Shown here piece by piece: positions 39,212 to 47,344 of a stretch of DNA of 64,000 nt. Under the pieces are notes generated by a model that was not told the DNA's origin, ran no database searches, and was given only the letters and a program-made list of their open reading frames with translations. How positions within the stretch are numbered: the first letter of the stretch is position 1; every line of letters begins with the position of its first letter. The DNA comes from Gordonia crocea (GTDB taxonomy: Bacteria; Actinomycetota; Actinomycetes; Mycobacteriales; Mycobacteriaceae): the NCBI RefSeq assembly GCF_009932435.1, contig NZ_BJOU01000001.1, positions 620,001-684,000 on the forward strand, written 5' to 3'. The position numbers and the translations under genes are program-made.

Positions 39212-39841
39212 ATGGACAAGGCGCAGACCCCGGGCAAGAAGGCGCTGACCCCGCGCGGCGAGCGGACCCGTGCGGCCCTCGTCGACGCGGCGCGCACGGT
39301 CTTCGAGCGCGACGGATTCTCCGACTCCCGGCTGACCGACATCACCGCGGAGGCGAACTGCTCGACGGGAACTTTCTACACCTACTTCCAGAGCAAGGAA
39401 GAGATCCTCGACGCGGTATTCGAGAAGGCCCACGAGGACATGCTGCATCCGGGACTGCCGCACGTCGCCTCCGACGACGACCCGGTGGCAGTGCTCGAAG
39501 CGGCCAACCGGGCCTACTTCGAGGCCTACAAGCGCAACGCCAAACTGCGTCTGGTCCTGGAACAGGTCTCCGGGTTGAGCCCCGAGTTCCGGGACCGGCG
39601 GCGCAAGCGCGGCGAGGTGTTCTCCGAGCGGAATGCCCGCCAGATCGAGCGGTTGCAGTCGCGGGGCTTGGCCGACCCGGACATCGACCCGGACCGGGCG
39701 GCGCGGGCGCTGTCGGGCATGGTCTCCCGGATGGCCTACAACGCGTTCGCGCTCGGCGACGAGACGGAGATGGACGAACTGGTCGAGACCGCCACCCGGT
39801 TGTGGGCCAACGCCATCAAGCTGACCGGCCCGCGGCCGTGA
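39212..39841 (+). CDS. TetR-family transcription regulator
   Basis: A 209-residue regulator with an N-terminal helix-turn-helix (TAEANCSTGTFYTYFQSKEE, about residues 43-62) and a helical ligand-binding domain. Such regulators of lipid clusters usually respond to acyl-CoA. It lies inside the cluster and its 3' end overlaps the convergent ligase gene by 26 bases. It is the best candidate for the AACTTGAA-containing operators at 35.83 and 42.37 kb (inference). Confidence 0.88.
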   Translation: MDKAQTPGKKALTPRGERTRAALVDAARTVFERDGFSDSRLTDITAEANCSTGTFYTYFQSKEEILDAVFEKAHEDMLHPGLPHVASDDDPVAVLEAANRAYFEAYKRNAKLRLVLEQVSGLSPEFRDRRRKRGEVFSERNARQIERLQSRGLADPDIDPDRAARALSGMVSRMAYNAFALGDETEMDELVETATRLWANAIKLTGPRP

Positions 39842-41324
39842 GGCCGTCGCGGTCGATCGCCCGTTTGAGGATCTTGCCGGTCGCCCCCTTGGGGAGTTCG
39901 TCGACGAAGGCGATCACCCGCGGAACCTTGTAGGCGCTCAGCTGCGTCTTGCACCACTGTCGCAGGGTGTCCGCGTCGAGGGCGTCGGGGGTGCGCAGGG
40001 CGACGACGGCGGCGATCTCCTCGCCGTAGTGTTCGTCGGGGACGCCGAGCACTGCGGCCTCCACGATGTCGGGGTGGCCGTAGAGGACCTCCTCGACCTC
40101 GCGCGGGTAGACGTTGTAGCCGCCGCGGATGATGAGGTCCTTCTTCCGGTCGACGATCCGCAGATCGCCGTCGGCGTCCAACGAACCCAGATCGCCGGTC
40201 GCGAGCCAACCGTCGTGCAGGGTCTGCGCCGTTGCTTCCGGACGGTTCCAATAGCCCTTCATCACCGTCGGGCCGGAGAGGAAGACCTCGCCGACCGTGT
40301 CCGGTGGCAACGGCTTCCCGTCGGGGTCGCGGATCTCGACGTCGAAGTGGGCCAACCCGCGTCCGACGGTGCCCGCCTTGGGGTCGACGGCGAGGTTGCC
40401 GAAGGTTGCGGTGCCGGCCGTCTCGGTGAGTCCGTATCCCTCGAGAATGGTTGCCCCGAAATGGTTTTCGAAGGCACGGATCACCTCGCCGGGCAGCGAC
40501 GCGCCGCCGGAGCAGGCCAGCCGCAGGTCGGCGAAGTCCGCCGCGGAGTGGCCGTCGCCGGCCTGCAGCATGGCATTCCACATCGTCGGCACCCCGCAGG
40601 CGATGGTGATGTGCTCGTCGCGCAGCCGGTCCATGAACTCGCCGGGGGAGAAGGGGCTCAACAGGGAGAGCGTGCCGCGCCAGGTGAGGGCGTCGTGCAT
40701 GACGACGAGCTGGCCGAAGCAGTGGAAGAGCGGTAGGGCGGTGGCCCAGCGCTCGTGCTCGCCGAGTCGCAGGGCGTCGTGGAACTCCACCGGCACCGCG
40801 ATCACATTCGCCACGGTCAGCTGGGCGCCCTTGGGTTTGCCCGTGGTCCCGGAGGTGTAGAGGATCACCGCGGTGTCGTCGTCGTCCCGCTCGGCGTAGC
40901 CCTCGACGCCGGGAGCGTCGTCGGCGTCGGCCTCGAAAGCGCCCAGTTCGACGAAGGGCAGCGAGCGATCGGCCGCGACTGCTTCCGCAGCGTCGGCGCA
41001 ACCCTCCCACGCGGTGATCAGCGACGTACCGGAATCGTCGACGACATAACCGATCTCGGGGGCGGTGGACATCACGTTCATCGTGATGACGACCGCGCCG
41101 AGGGCGTGCAGGCCGTAGTAGTTGATGACGAACTCGGGGATCGACGGGGCGATGAGCAGGACCCGATCACCCGTTCCGACCCCCTGGTCGGCGAATCGGG
41201 CCGCGGCAGCGGCGGCGCGGTGGCGCAACTGGGCAAAGCCCAGCGTGCGATCGCCGTCGCGGACCGCGATCCGGTCGGGCACCTCGTCGGCGTTGTGCCA
41301 CAGGGCGGCAACAGGATTCGACAT
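39816..41324 (-). CDS. AMP-forming acyl-CoA ligase
   Basis: A 502-residue adenylate-forming enzyme: A3 motif [13 protein letters not shown]5 GYGLTETAG, A7/A8 ATGDLG and RGGYNVYPREVEE, A10 catalytic Lys in GATGKILKR. Its size fits short/medium or aromatic acid ligases. It lies 11 bases after the lactonase gene on the same strand, so it probably activates the acid released by that enzyme. Confidence 0.9.
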   Translation of the reverse strand: MSNPVAALWHNADEVPDRIAVRDGDRTLGFAQLRHRAAAAAARFADQGVGTGDRVLLIAPSIPEFVINYYGLHALGAVVITMNVMSTAPEIGYVVDDSGTSLITAWEGCADAAEAVAADRSLPFVELGAFEADADDAPGVEGYAERDDDDTAVILYTSGTTGKPKGAQLTVANVIAVPVEFHDALRLGEHERWATALPLFHCFGQLVVMHDALTWRGTLSLLSPFSPGEFMDRLRDEHITIACGVPTMWNAMLQAGDGHSAADFADLRLACSGGASLPGEVIRAFENHFGATILEGYGLTETAGTATFGNLAVDPKAGTVGRGLAHFDVEIRDPDGKPLPPDTVGEVFLSGPTVMKGYWNRPEATAQTLHDGWLATGDLGSLDADGDLRIVDRKKDLIIRGGYNVYPREVEEVLYGHPDIVEAAVLGVPDEHYGEEIAAVVALRTPDALDADTLRQWCKTQLSAYKVPRVIAFVDELPKGATGKILKRAIDRDGLTAAGRSA

Positions 41325-41335
41325 GCGCTCCGCCC

Positions 41336-42295
41336 TCACTCGAAGTAGGCGCGGGGAACGTCGACGAGCATCGTCGTGATCTGTTGGTCGGTCACGCCGC
41401 GTTCGCGCAACGCCGGCAGGACGTCTTCGCTGATGTGGCGGAAGTTCCACTTGGGCACCGCTTGCCGCTTGGCCCCCGGGTCGAACCAGTCGATGAAGCA
41501 GGAGGCGTCGTGCGCCAGGGCCATCCGGTCGGCGTAGCCGCGCTCGGCCAGGGTGACGATCGTGTTGATCCGGTCCTCGAAGGGGAGGAGGACGTCGAGC
41601 CCGAAGCGGTCCATGCCGAGGATGGATCCGGCGTCGGCGAGTTTCATCAGGTAGTCGATGTCGGTGCAGTCGCCGGAGTGGCCGATGACGACCTTGCGCA
41701 GGTCGACGCCCTCCTCCTGCAAGACGCGTTGGGCGACCAGGCCGGATTGCGTGTGCGGGTTGGTGTGCACGGTGATCGGCGCCCCGGTCTGCACCGAGGC
41801 CTGCCCGACGGCGCGCATCGCGCGTTCGACGCCGGGGGTGAGGCCCGGCTCCTCGATGGCGCACTTGAGGAAGGCCGCGCGCACCCCGGTGTCGGCGATG
41901 CCCTCGGTGAGGTCGCGGACGAAGAGGGTCACGAGCGGTTCGGGACAGTCGAAGAGCAGGCCGGGGCCGGTGTAGTGGAACTGGAAGGGGATGTCGTTGT
42001 AGGTGTACAGCCCGGTGGCGACGACGATGTTCAACTCGGTCTGTGCGGCGATCCGCTGGATTCTCGGGATGTAGCGGCCCAGGCCGAGGACGGTGGGATC
42101 GAAGATCGTGTCGATTCCCAGCCCCTTCAGTTCGTTGAGATCGCGGACCGCGTCGGCCACCTTCTCGTCCTCGTCCCAGTCGAACTGGTAGTTCTCCCGG
42201 TGCTCTTCACCGAGGACGAAGATGTGTTCGTGGACGAGGACGTTGCCGAGGTCGGCGGAATCGACCGGGCCGGTGACGGTCTGCACGGTGCTCAT
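41336..42295 (-). CDS. Phosphotriesterase-like lactonase (PLL)
   Basis: A 319-residue TIM-barrel amidohydrolase. Metal ligands are complete: HEH near residue 23, the bridging Lys in AFLKCA, His in TVHTN, His in VIGHSGD and Asp in LAHDAS. GLYTYND and MDRFGLD fit PLLs, which hydrolyse lactones, rather than true organophosphate hydrolases. AAAGGG precedes the ATG. First gene of the lactonase-ligase operon and divergent from the second SDR. Confidence 0.88.
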   Translation of the reverse strand: MSTVQTVTGPVDSADLGNVLVHEHIFVLGEEHRENYQFDWDEDEKVADAVRDLNELKGLGIDTIFDPTVLGLGRYIPRIQRIAAQTELNIVVATGLYTYNDIPFQFHYTGPGLLFDCPEPLVTLFVRDLTEGIADTGVRAAFLKCAIEEPGLTPGVERAMRAVGQASVQTGAPITVHTNPHTQSGLVAQRVLQEEGVDLRKVVIGHSGDCTDIDYLMKLADAGSILGMDRFGLDVLLPFEDRINTIVTLAERGYADRMALAHDASCFIDWFDPGAKRQAVPKWNFRHISEDVLPALRERGVTDQQITTMLVDVPRAYFE

Positions 42296-42335
42296 GGGAT
42301 TGCCCTTTCGGACGGCGGAATCGGATGTCGGGGCA

Positions 42336-42349
42336 GTGACGCGCGTCAC
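42336..42349. promoter_or_regulatory. Crp-type palindrome in lactonase/SDR intergenic region
   Basis: GTGACGCGCGTCAC is a perfect palindrome that fits the Crp core GTGA-N6-TCAC. It is 41 bases upstream of the lactonase ATG, in the leader or promoter. Confidence 0.5.
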
Positions 42350-42371
42350 CCCGTGGCCATCATTGTGGCCT

Positions 42372-42399
42372 AACTTGAATCTGACGTCAAGATCAAGTT
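42372..42399. promoter_or_regulatory. 28-base palindromic operator between lactonase and SDR genes
   Basis: AACTTGA (42372-42378) and TCAAGTT (42393-42399) flank a central TGACGTCA (42382-42389); all share one symmetry centre. The site covers likely promoters of both divergent operons (TTGAAT-17-TTCGAT on the plus strand). Confidence 0.65.
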
Positions 42400-42447
42400 C
42401 GATGGAGGATGGGCGGAGAGCCCGCGACTGGAAGGGGATGATCGGAC

Positions 42448-43215
42448 ATGACCGGTACCGACCTCACGAACAAAACGGCCATCGTCACGGGTGCCTCCCG
42501 CGGGATCGGGCTGGCCAGCGCGCGGGCGCTGACGGCGGCCGGGGCCAACGTCGTGGTCACGGCGCGCAAGCAGGAGTCCGCCGATGCCGCCGCGGCCGAA
42601 ATCGGCGGCTCGGCGCTCGGCGTCGCGGCGCACGCGGCCGAGGAGGAGCAGGCGGCGCGGTGCGTCGACATCGCGATCGAGACCTTCGGCGGGGTCGACA
42701 TCCTGGTCAACAATGCGGCGACCAACCCGGCCTACGGCCCGCTGATCGCGCAGGACCGCGCCGTCTTCACCAAAATCGTCGAGGTGAACCTGTGGGCGCC
42801 GCTGATGTGGACGCGGCTGGTGGCCGAACGGTGGATGGGGGAGCACGGCGGGTCGATCATCAACACCGCCTCGATCGGCGGCATGACCCACGAACCGGTG
42901 ATCGGGCTGTACAACACGACCAAAGCCGCGCTTATCTACCTGACCACTCAGCTCGCGCTCGAACTGTCGCCCGGCATCCGGGTGAACGCCGTCGCGCCCG
43001 GCGTGGTGCGGACCCGCCTCGCCGAGGCGCTGTGGAAGGAGCACGAGGCGCAGGTCGCCGGCGTGACCGCGCTGGGGCGGATCGGCGAGCCCGACGATAT
43101 CGCGAGCGCCGTCGAGTTCCTCGCCTCGGACGCGTCGTCGTGGATGACCGGCGAGACCGTCGTCGTCGACGGCGGGATGCGCCACGGCGATGCCCGGCCG
43201 TATCGGATGGGCTGA
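42448..43215 (+). CDS. Short-chain dehydrogenase/reductase
   Basis: A 255-residue SDR with TGASRGIG, NNAATNP, Ser in NTASIGG, and YNTTK, plus the C-terminal VVVDGGM of 3-oxoacyl reductase-like members. Arg in TARK after the second strand suggests NADP(H). It is divergent from the lactonase gene and shares its operator, so it belongs to the same pathway, perhaps oxidising or reducing a hydroxyacyl intermediate. Confidence 0.87.
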   Translation: MTGTDLTNKTAIVTGASRGIGLASARALTAAGANVVVTARKQESADAAAAEIGGSALGVAAHAAEEEQAARCVDIAIETFGGVDILVNNAATNPAYGPLIAQDRAVFTKIVEVNLWAPLMWTRLVAERWMGEHGGSIINTASIGGMTHEPVIGLYNTTKAALIYLTTQLALELSPGIRVNAVAPGVVRTRLAEALWKEHEAQVAGVTALGRIGEPDDIASAVEFLASDASSWMTGETVVVDGGMRHGDARPYRMG

Positions 43216-43237
43216 GCGGGTCGGGCGAGCGCAGTTC

Positions 43238-43357
43238 GTGGTCGGCTTTTCGATCTTCTGGGCCGCCGGCTCATACATCCTGATCCCCGGCTGTTGGGCC
43301 GTCCTGTCGCTCGCCGGCCTTGGCCTCCGACAGCTCCGCTCCCCCCGGCACAGCTGA
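43238..43357 (+). CDS. Possible 39-residue single-pass membrane peptide
   Basis: From GTG 43238 the frame encodes VVGFSIFWAAGSYILIPGCW, further hydrophobic residues and a basic tail (LRQLRSPRHS). This is one membrane helix. The upstream frame stays open into the SDR gene and there is no strong ribosome binding site, so it may be chance. Confidence 0.25.
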   Translation: MVGFSIFWAAGSYILIPGCWAVLSLAGLGLRQLRSPRHS

Positions 43358-43436
43358 GGCCAGCCGTTCGGCGAGCGCACCATCGTCGGGTACTTCAAGG
43401 CAACCGTAAAAACGGTGGTCTACCTGGTCTTATCGG

Positions 43437-43509
43437 AGCCGCCTAGGAGAATCGAACTCCTGACCTATTCATTACGAGTGAATTGCTCTACCGACTGAGC
43501 TAAGGCGGC
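43437..43509 (-). tRNA. tRNA-Thr (anticodon CGT)
   Basis: A full cloverleaf of 73 bases on the minus strand: acceptor GCCGCCT/AGGCGGC, D-arm GCTC/GAGC, anticodon stem ATTCA/TGAAT with loop CTCGTAA, T-arm AGGAG-TTCGATT-CTCCT and discriminator T. CGT reads ACG (Thr). CCA is not encoded. Confidence 0.95.
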
Positions 43510-43589
43510 GTGCCGCGCTGGGCAGCGAGAACGAGTGTATCGGCAAACCGGAGGCAGGCCAAAACCGGTTCCGACGACGGCGCCGGCAA

Positions 43590-44360
43590 TTACGAGGGCG
43601 CGAGGATGTGGCGCAGGTAGCGCTCGGGTCCGGCGAGGAAGTCGCGGGTCAGGCGGACCGGCATTGCGTCGTCGTAGTCGACCGCCTCGATGGCCCCCTC
43701 GTCGTCGATCTCGTAGATCGTGGCGCCGGGCAGCGCGAGCAGGAGGGGCGAGTGGGTGGCGATGACGAGCTGGGTGCCGCTGTCGACGAGCTGCGCCATC
43801 AGTGCCAGCACCGCCAGGCATGCCTGCGGGGACAAGGCGGCCTCGGGTTCGTCCATCACGTAGAGCCCGCCGGGGGAGAAGCGCGAGCGCATCAGATCCA
43901 GGAAGGACTCGCCGTGAGAGCGCTCGTGGGGGGAGGCCCCGCCAAAGGCCGCGGCCAGCTGTGTGGGCCCGAGTTCCTCGGAGGCCGTGGCCAGGTTGTA
44001 GAAGGATTCGGCGCGCAGGAAGAAGCGGCTGCGCGGTTTCACCGGGCCCCACGTGAGGTGCAGGTGCTCGGCGAGGTTGGACTCGGAGCGGCGGGTGGCG
44101 AACCGGTAGTTCTGGCTGCCGCCCTCGGCGTTCATCCCGGCGGCCACCGCGATCGCCTCGATCAGCGTCGACTTGCCGCTGCCGTTCTCGCCGACGAAGA
44201 AAGTGACGCCGGCAGGGAGGGGCAGCCCGCCGCTCGCCACCAGGTGCTCGACGACCGGGAGGGTGTAGGGGTAGTCGTCGGTCGGGTGTCCGCCGCCGAC
44301 GTGGATGCGGGAGAGGAAGCGCCCGGACTCCCCGGCGCGGTCGTCGAATCTGATCGTCAA
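43590..44360 (-). CDS. AAA/ABC-type ATPase
   Basis: A 256-residue single-domain ATPase: Walker A GENGSGKSTLIEAI, Walker B LYVMDEPEAALS and H-motif IATHSPLLL. No Toprim or membrane domain follows, so it is not a full OLD nuclease or transporter. TTG 44360 overlaps the stop of the upstream lipase gene (TTGA); GTG 44384 is an alternative. Function is unknown. Confidence 0.75.
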   Translation of the reverse strand: MTIRFDDRAGESGRFLSRIHVGGGHPTDDYPYTLPVVEHLVASGGLPLPAGVTFFVGENGSGKSTLIEAIAVAAGMNAEGGSQNYRFATRRSESNLAEHLHLTWGPVKPRSRFFLRAESFYNLATASEELGPTQLAAAFGGASPHERSHGESFLDLMRSRFSPGGLYVMDEPEAALSPQACLAVLALMAQLVDSGTQLVIATHSPLLLALPGATIYEIDDEGAIEAVDYDDAMPVRLTRDFLAGPERYLRHILAPS

Positions 44361-45199
44361 CCCCTGAACTCGGGTGCCCCACACGGGACGCGCACACGAT
44401 GGGCGGGGTCCAGCGCGTTGCGTACCAGCGCGCCCACGACCGGTGAGAAGGCCATGCCGAGGTGTCCGACGCGGGACTGCGGGCAGACGGTCTGGACGAC
44501 GGTGTTGGTGACGTTGGGCCCGGGTGGCATGAGGGTCACCGGGTACGGGGTGGACACCTCGTCGTTCCGGGTCGCCAGGTTGACATAGCGAACCGTGGGT
44601 TGCCGTGGGCCCCAATAGTTCTGACCGGGCGCTCGGGCCGGCAACCGGTCGGTGATCCCACCGATGCGGCTAGTGCCGCGGCTGGGGGCGGAGACGCCGA
44701 CGATGGTGTCGACGCGCGACGTCCGCAGCTGAGCGACGAGTTGGGCGATGGCGCCGCCCTGGGAATGGCCGACGAAATCGACCTGGCGCGCGCCGGTGGC
44801 GGCCAGGACCCGGTCGAGGAAGCCGGCGACCTGCCGGGCCGAGCGGTCCTTGTCACCCAACCCGCCGGTGTTGCCACTCCAACTGGTCTGCCCGTAGGTG
44901 ACGCTGAAAACGCAGTAGCCGGCGTTGGCGAGCATCGGCGCGAGGTAGCCGAGGTTGGCGGCCTGGTTCATCGCCGTACCGTGCAGCAGGATCACCGGGT
45001 CGCGATCGGAGCGGCAGTGCCACCGGTTGGACCCGGGAGGCGAACTCTGCGCCGATTCCAGATAGTTGGCCGACAGTGCTCCCGGGACGTCGGTGGTCAC
45101 CGGGAACGGGGCCGCCGAGGCGGGGGCCGCGGACAGGGCGGCACACGCCGCAATACCGCTGACGGCGGCGACGAGGGCGGTCATTCGCATGGCCACCAT
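44357..45199 (-). CDS. Secreted lipase/esterase (alpha/beta hydrolase)
   Basis: A 280-residue protein with a signal peptide (MRMTALVAAVSG to ASAAP), PVILLHGTAMN, nucleophile GHSQGG, Asp in TRNDEV and His in VGHLGM. It is a paralogue of the lipase at 12346. ATG 45190 is an alternative start. It overlaps the ATPase gene downstream by four bases. Confidence 0.85.
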   Translation of the reverse strand: MVAMRMTALVAAVSGIAACAALSAAPASAAPFPVTTDVPGALSANYLESAQSSPPGSNRWHCRSDRDPVILLHGTAMNQAANLGYLAPMLANAGYCVFSVTYGQTSWSGNTGGLGDKDRSARQVAGFLDRVLAATGARQVDFVGHSQGGAIAQLVAQLRTSRVDTIVGVSAPSRGTSRIGGITDRLPARAPGQNYWGPRQPTVRYVNLATRNDEVSTPYPVTLMPPGPNVTNTVVQTVCPQSRVGHLGMAFSPVVGALVRNALDPAHRVRVPCGAPEFRG

Positions 45200-45258
45200 T
45201 GTGCCCGCGGTCGACCGGATCTGCGGGAAACCGGGTCGACCGCGGCAGCAGGCGATCC

Positions 45259-46443
45259 TCAGGCGACGCCGTCGGCCTGCGCGGCCTCGGCCACCGCCTT
45301 CGCGACGGCCGGTGCCACCCGGTCGTCGAGCGGGCTCGGCACGATGTAATCCGGCGCCAGCGCGGCGGCGGCCACCGAGTGGATGGCCTCGGCGGCGGCG
45401 ATCTTCATGTTCTCGGTGATCCGCCGAGCACCGACGTCGAGTGCGCCGGCGAAGACACCGGGGAAGGCCAGCACGTTGTTGATCTGGTTGGGGAAGTCGC
45501 TACGGCCCGTCGCCACGATGGCGGCGTGCTTGCGCGCGACGTCGGGGTGGATCTCGGGATCGGGATTGGACAGCGCGAACACGATCGCACCGTCGTTCAT
45601 CGACGCGATGAGTTCCTCGGCGATCGTCCCGGCAGACACTCCGAGGAAGACGTCGGCGCCGGCGAGGGCCTCGGCGGCCCCGCCGGTGAGCGCGCGGGGG
45701 TTGGTGCGTCCGGCCAGGTCGGCCTTGAACTCGTTGAGGTCGGTGCGGTCGGTGGCGACGATGCCCTTCGAGTCGAGGACGACGACGTCGCCGATCCCGC
45801 AGGCCAGCAGGATGTTGGCGCAGGCGACCCCGGCCGCGCCGGCGCCGGAGATGACCACCTTCAAGTCGGCCAGCTCGCGGTCGAGGACCTTGACCGCTCC
45901 CTTGAGTGCGGCGAGGACGACGATGGCGGTGCCGTGCTGGTCGTCGTGCATGACCGGGCAGTCGAGGGCCTCGATCACGCGGCGCTCGATCTCGAAGCAG
46001 CGCGGTGCGGAGATGTCCTCCAGGTTCACCGCGCCGAACGACGGGCGGAGCCGGATGAGGGTCTCGACGATCTCGTCGGGGTCGTTGGTGTCCAGCACGA
46101 TCGGAATCGAGTTCAGGCCGGCGAAGCTGCGGAACAGCGCCGACTTGCCCTCCATGACCGGGAGCGAGGCGCGGGCGCCGATGTCGCCGAGGCCGAGGAC
46201 CGCCGAACCATCGGACACGACGGCGACGAGCCGGTTCGTCCAGGTGTAGCGGTCGACCAGTTCCGGCTGGGCCGCGATGGCCCGCGACACCTGGGCCACG
46301 CCGGGGGTATACGCGATCGACAGGTCGCGCTGGGTGTTGAGAGGAGATTGGAGCTCCGTGGACAGTTTGCCGCCGACGTGGGAGAGGAAGATCTCCTCGT
46401 CGGTGATCGGCGTGGTCATCGAGCTTTCGTCCGTGCTGGTCAT
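45259..46443 (-). CDS. NAD(P)-dependent malic enzyme
   Basis: A 394-residue enzyme converting malate to pyruvate and CO2. Motifs: YTPGVAQVSRAI with the catalytic Tyr, GLGDIGARASLPVMEGK with the catalytic Lys, HDDQHGTA with metal ligands, and the nucleotide loop GAGAAGVA. Its short length marks the bacterial MaeB-type core without a phosphotransacetylase domain. AAGGA precedes the ATG. Confidence 0.92.
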   Translation of the reverse strand: MTSTDESSMTTPITDEEIFLSHVGGKLSTELQSPLNTQRDLSIAYTPGVAQVSRAIAAQPELVDRYTWTNRLVAVVSDGSAVLGLGDIGARASLPVMEGKSALFRSFAGLNSIPIVLDTNDPDEIVETLIRLRPSFGAVNLEDISAPRCFEIERRVIEALDCPVMHDDQHGTAIVVLAALKGAVKVLDRELADLKVVISGAGAAGVACANILLACGIGDVVVLDSKGIVATDRTDLNEFKADLAGRTNPRALTGGAAEALAGADVFLGVSAGTIAEELIASMNDGAIVFALSNPDPEIHPDVARKHAAIVATGRSDFPNQINNVLAFPGVFAGALDVGARRITENMKIAAAEAIHSVAAAALAPDYIVPSPLDDRVAPAVAKAVAEAAQADGVA

Positions 46444-46716
46444 GGTTCCTTACCGATCGTTCGTTCGTTGCGCGGGGCGTGCGCGGGGTCATCGGGGTGG
46501 TACTGGGGGATTGCCCGCGCGCATCAAAGCCGACGCACACAACGATGGGTGCGAATGGAGTCCGGTCGCCGGGGCTGCGGGTGAGCTGCCAAGCGCCACA
46601 TGCCTGCCTGCGGCGGCGTGGTGGGCCGCCCGTGTCAGACAACTGGTTTGATCTTGCCAGTCTCCACGGGGTGGGGCAACTGCCGGGCCCCGGCAGCGAA
46701 CCTCACTTCTCGCAGG

Positions 46717-47193
46717 TCAACGATGTGCGGCGCTGGGCCGCATCGGCGGGCAAGCGGTATGAGGGATGGTCGCCACCTCGAAATGCCACCACTCATTGGC
46801 ATACGTCCGGCACAGACCCCACCGATTGCCGTTGCGCGCCAACCAGAGTGCGCCGCGCTGAGGTCCGACATCGATGGCCCGGCCGGTCACATGTGTCGAC
46901 CGGTTGGGCGGCAGTACCCATCGGCTCGCGGCCCCCGGACTCCCGTAGGTCGCGATGCCCTCGCGCCACAGCTGGTTCTGTTCGGCCCAGGACCGCTTGC
47001 CCGAGGTGATCCACAAGGGGACGCCCTCGCGGGTGGCCTGCGCTTTGGCCATCCGGTAGGCGGTGGCCAACTGCGGGGTCAGGCCGGTCGTCGTGGACGG
47101 TGCGGCGCCGGCCGGCGCGGCGACGGCGGTGGGGGCGAGCAGGGCCATCCCGAGGACGACGCCGGCAGCGAGGCGGCGGTGGAACAAGGGCAT
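46717..47193 (-). CDS. Secreted VanY-like D,D-carboxypeptidase
   Basis: A 158-residue M15-family peptidase. A signal peptide covers residues 1-33. Zinc ligands are His and Asp in STHVTGRAIDVG and His in NEWWHFE. It probably trims D-Ala from peptidoglycan stem peptides. Three tandem 21-base repeats lie 28 bases upstream. Confidence 0.85.
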   Translation of the reverse strand: MPLFHRRLAAGVVLGMALLAPTAVAAPAGAAPSTTTGLTPQLATAYRMAKAQATREGVPLWITSGKRSWAEQNQLWREGIATYGSPGAASRWVLPPNRSTHVTGRAIDVGPQRGALWLARNGNRWGLCRTYANEWWHFEVATIPHTACPPMRPSAAHR

Positions 47194-47220
47194 GGCGGCC
47201 TCCGGTGGTCGGGGTGGGGT

Positions 47221-47283
47221 TGAGGGCCCACTCGGCGGATATGAGGGCCCACTCGGCGGATATGAGGGCCCACTCGACGGTAG
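47221..47283. repeat. Three tandem 21-base repeats
   Basis: Units at 47221-47241, 47242-47262 and 47263-47283 begin TGAGGGCCCACTCGGCGG; the first two are identical and the third differs at four positions. Each contains the palindrome GGGCCC. They lie between the divergent VanY-like and MFS genes, nearer VanY. Confidence 0.85.
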
Positions 47284-47330
47284 CGGGTGACGGCCCTCAC
47301 CACGATTTCCGCAGGTCCTCGGAGGCTCGA

Positions 47331-47336
47331 TACGAT
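47331..47336 (+). promoter_or_regulatory. -10 box before MFS gene
   Basis: TACGAT with eight bases to GTG 47345; leaderless or nearly so. Confidence 0.35.
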
Positions 47337-47344
47337 AGAAAGCC

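Noticed and set aside
47221..47283. CRISPR array
   Set aside because: The units are directly adjacent without spacers, and no cas genes are present.
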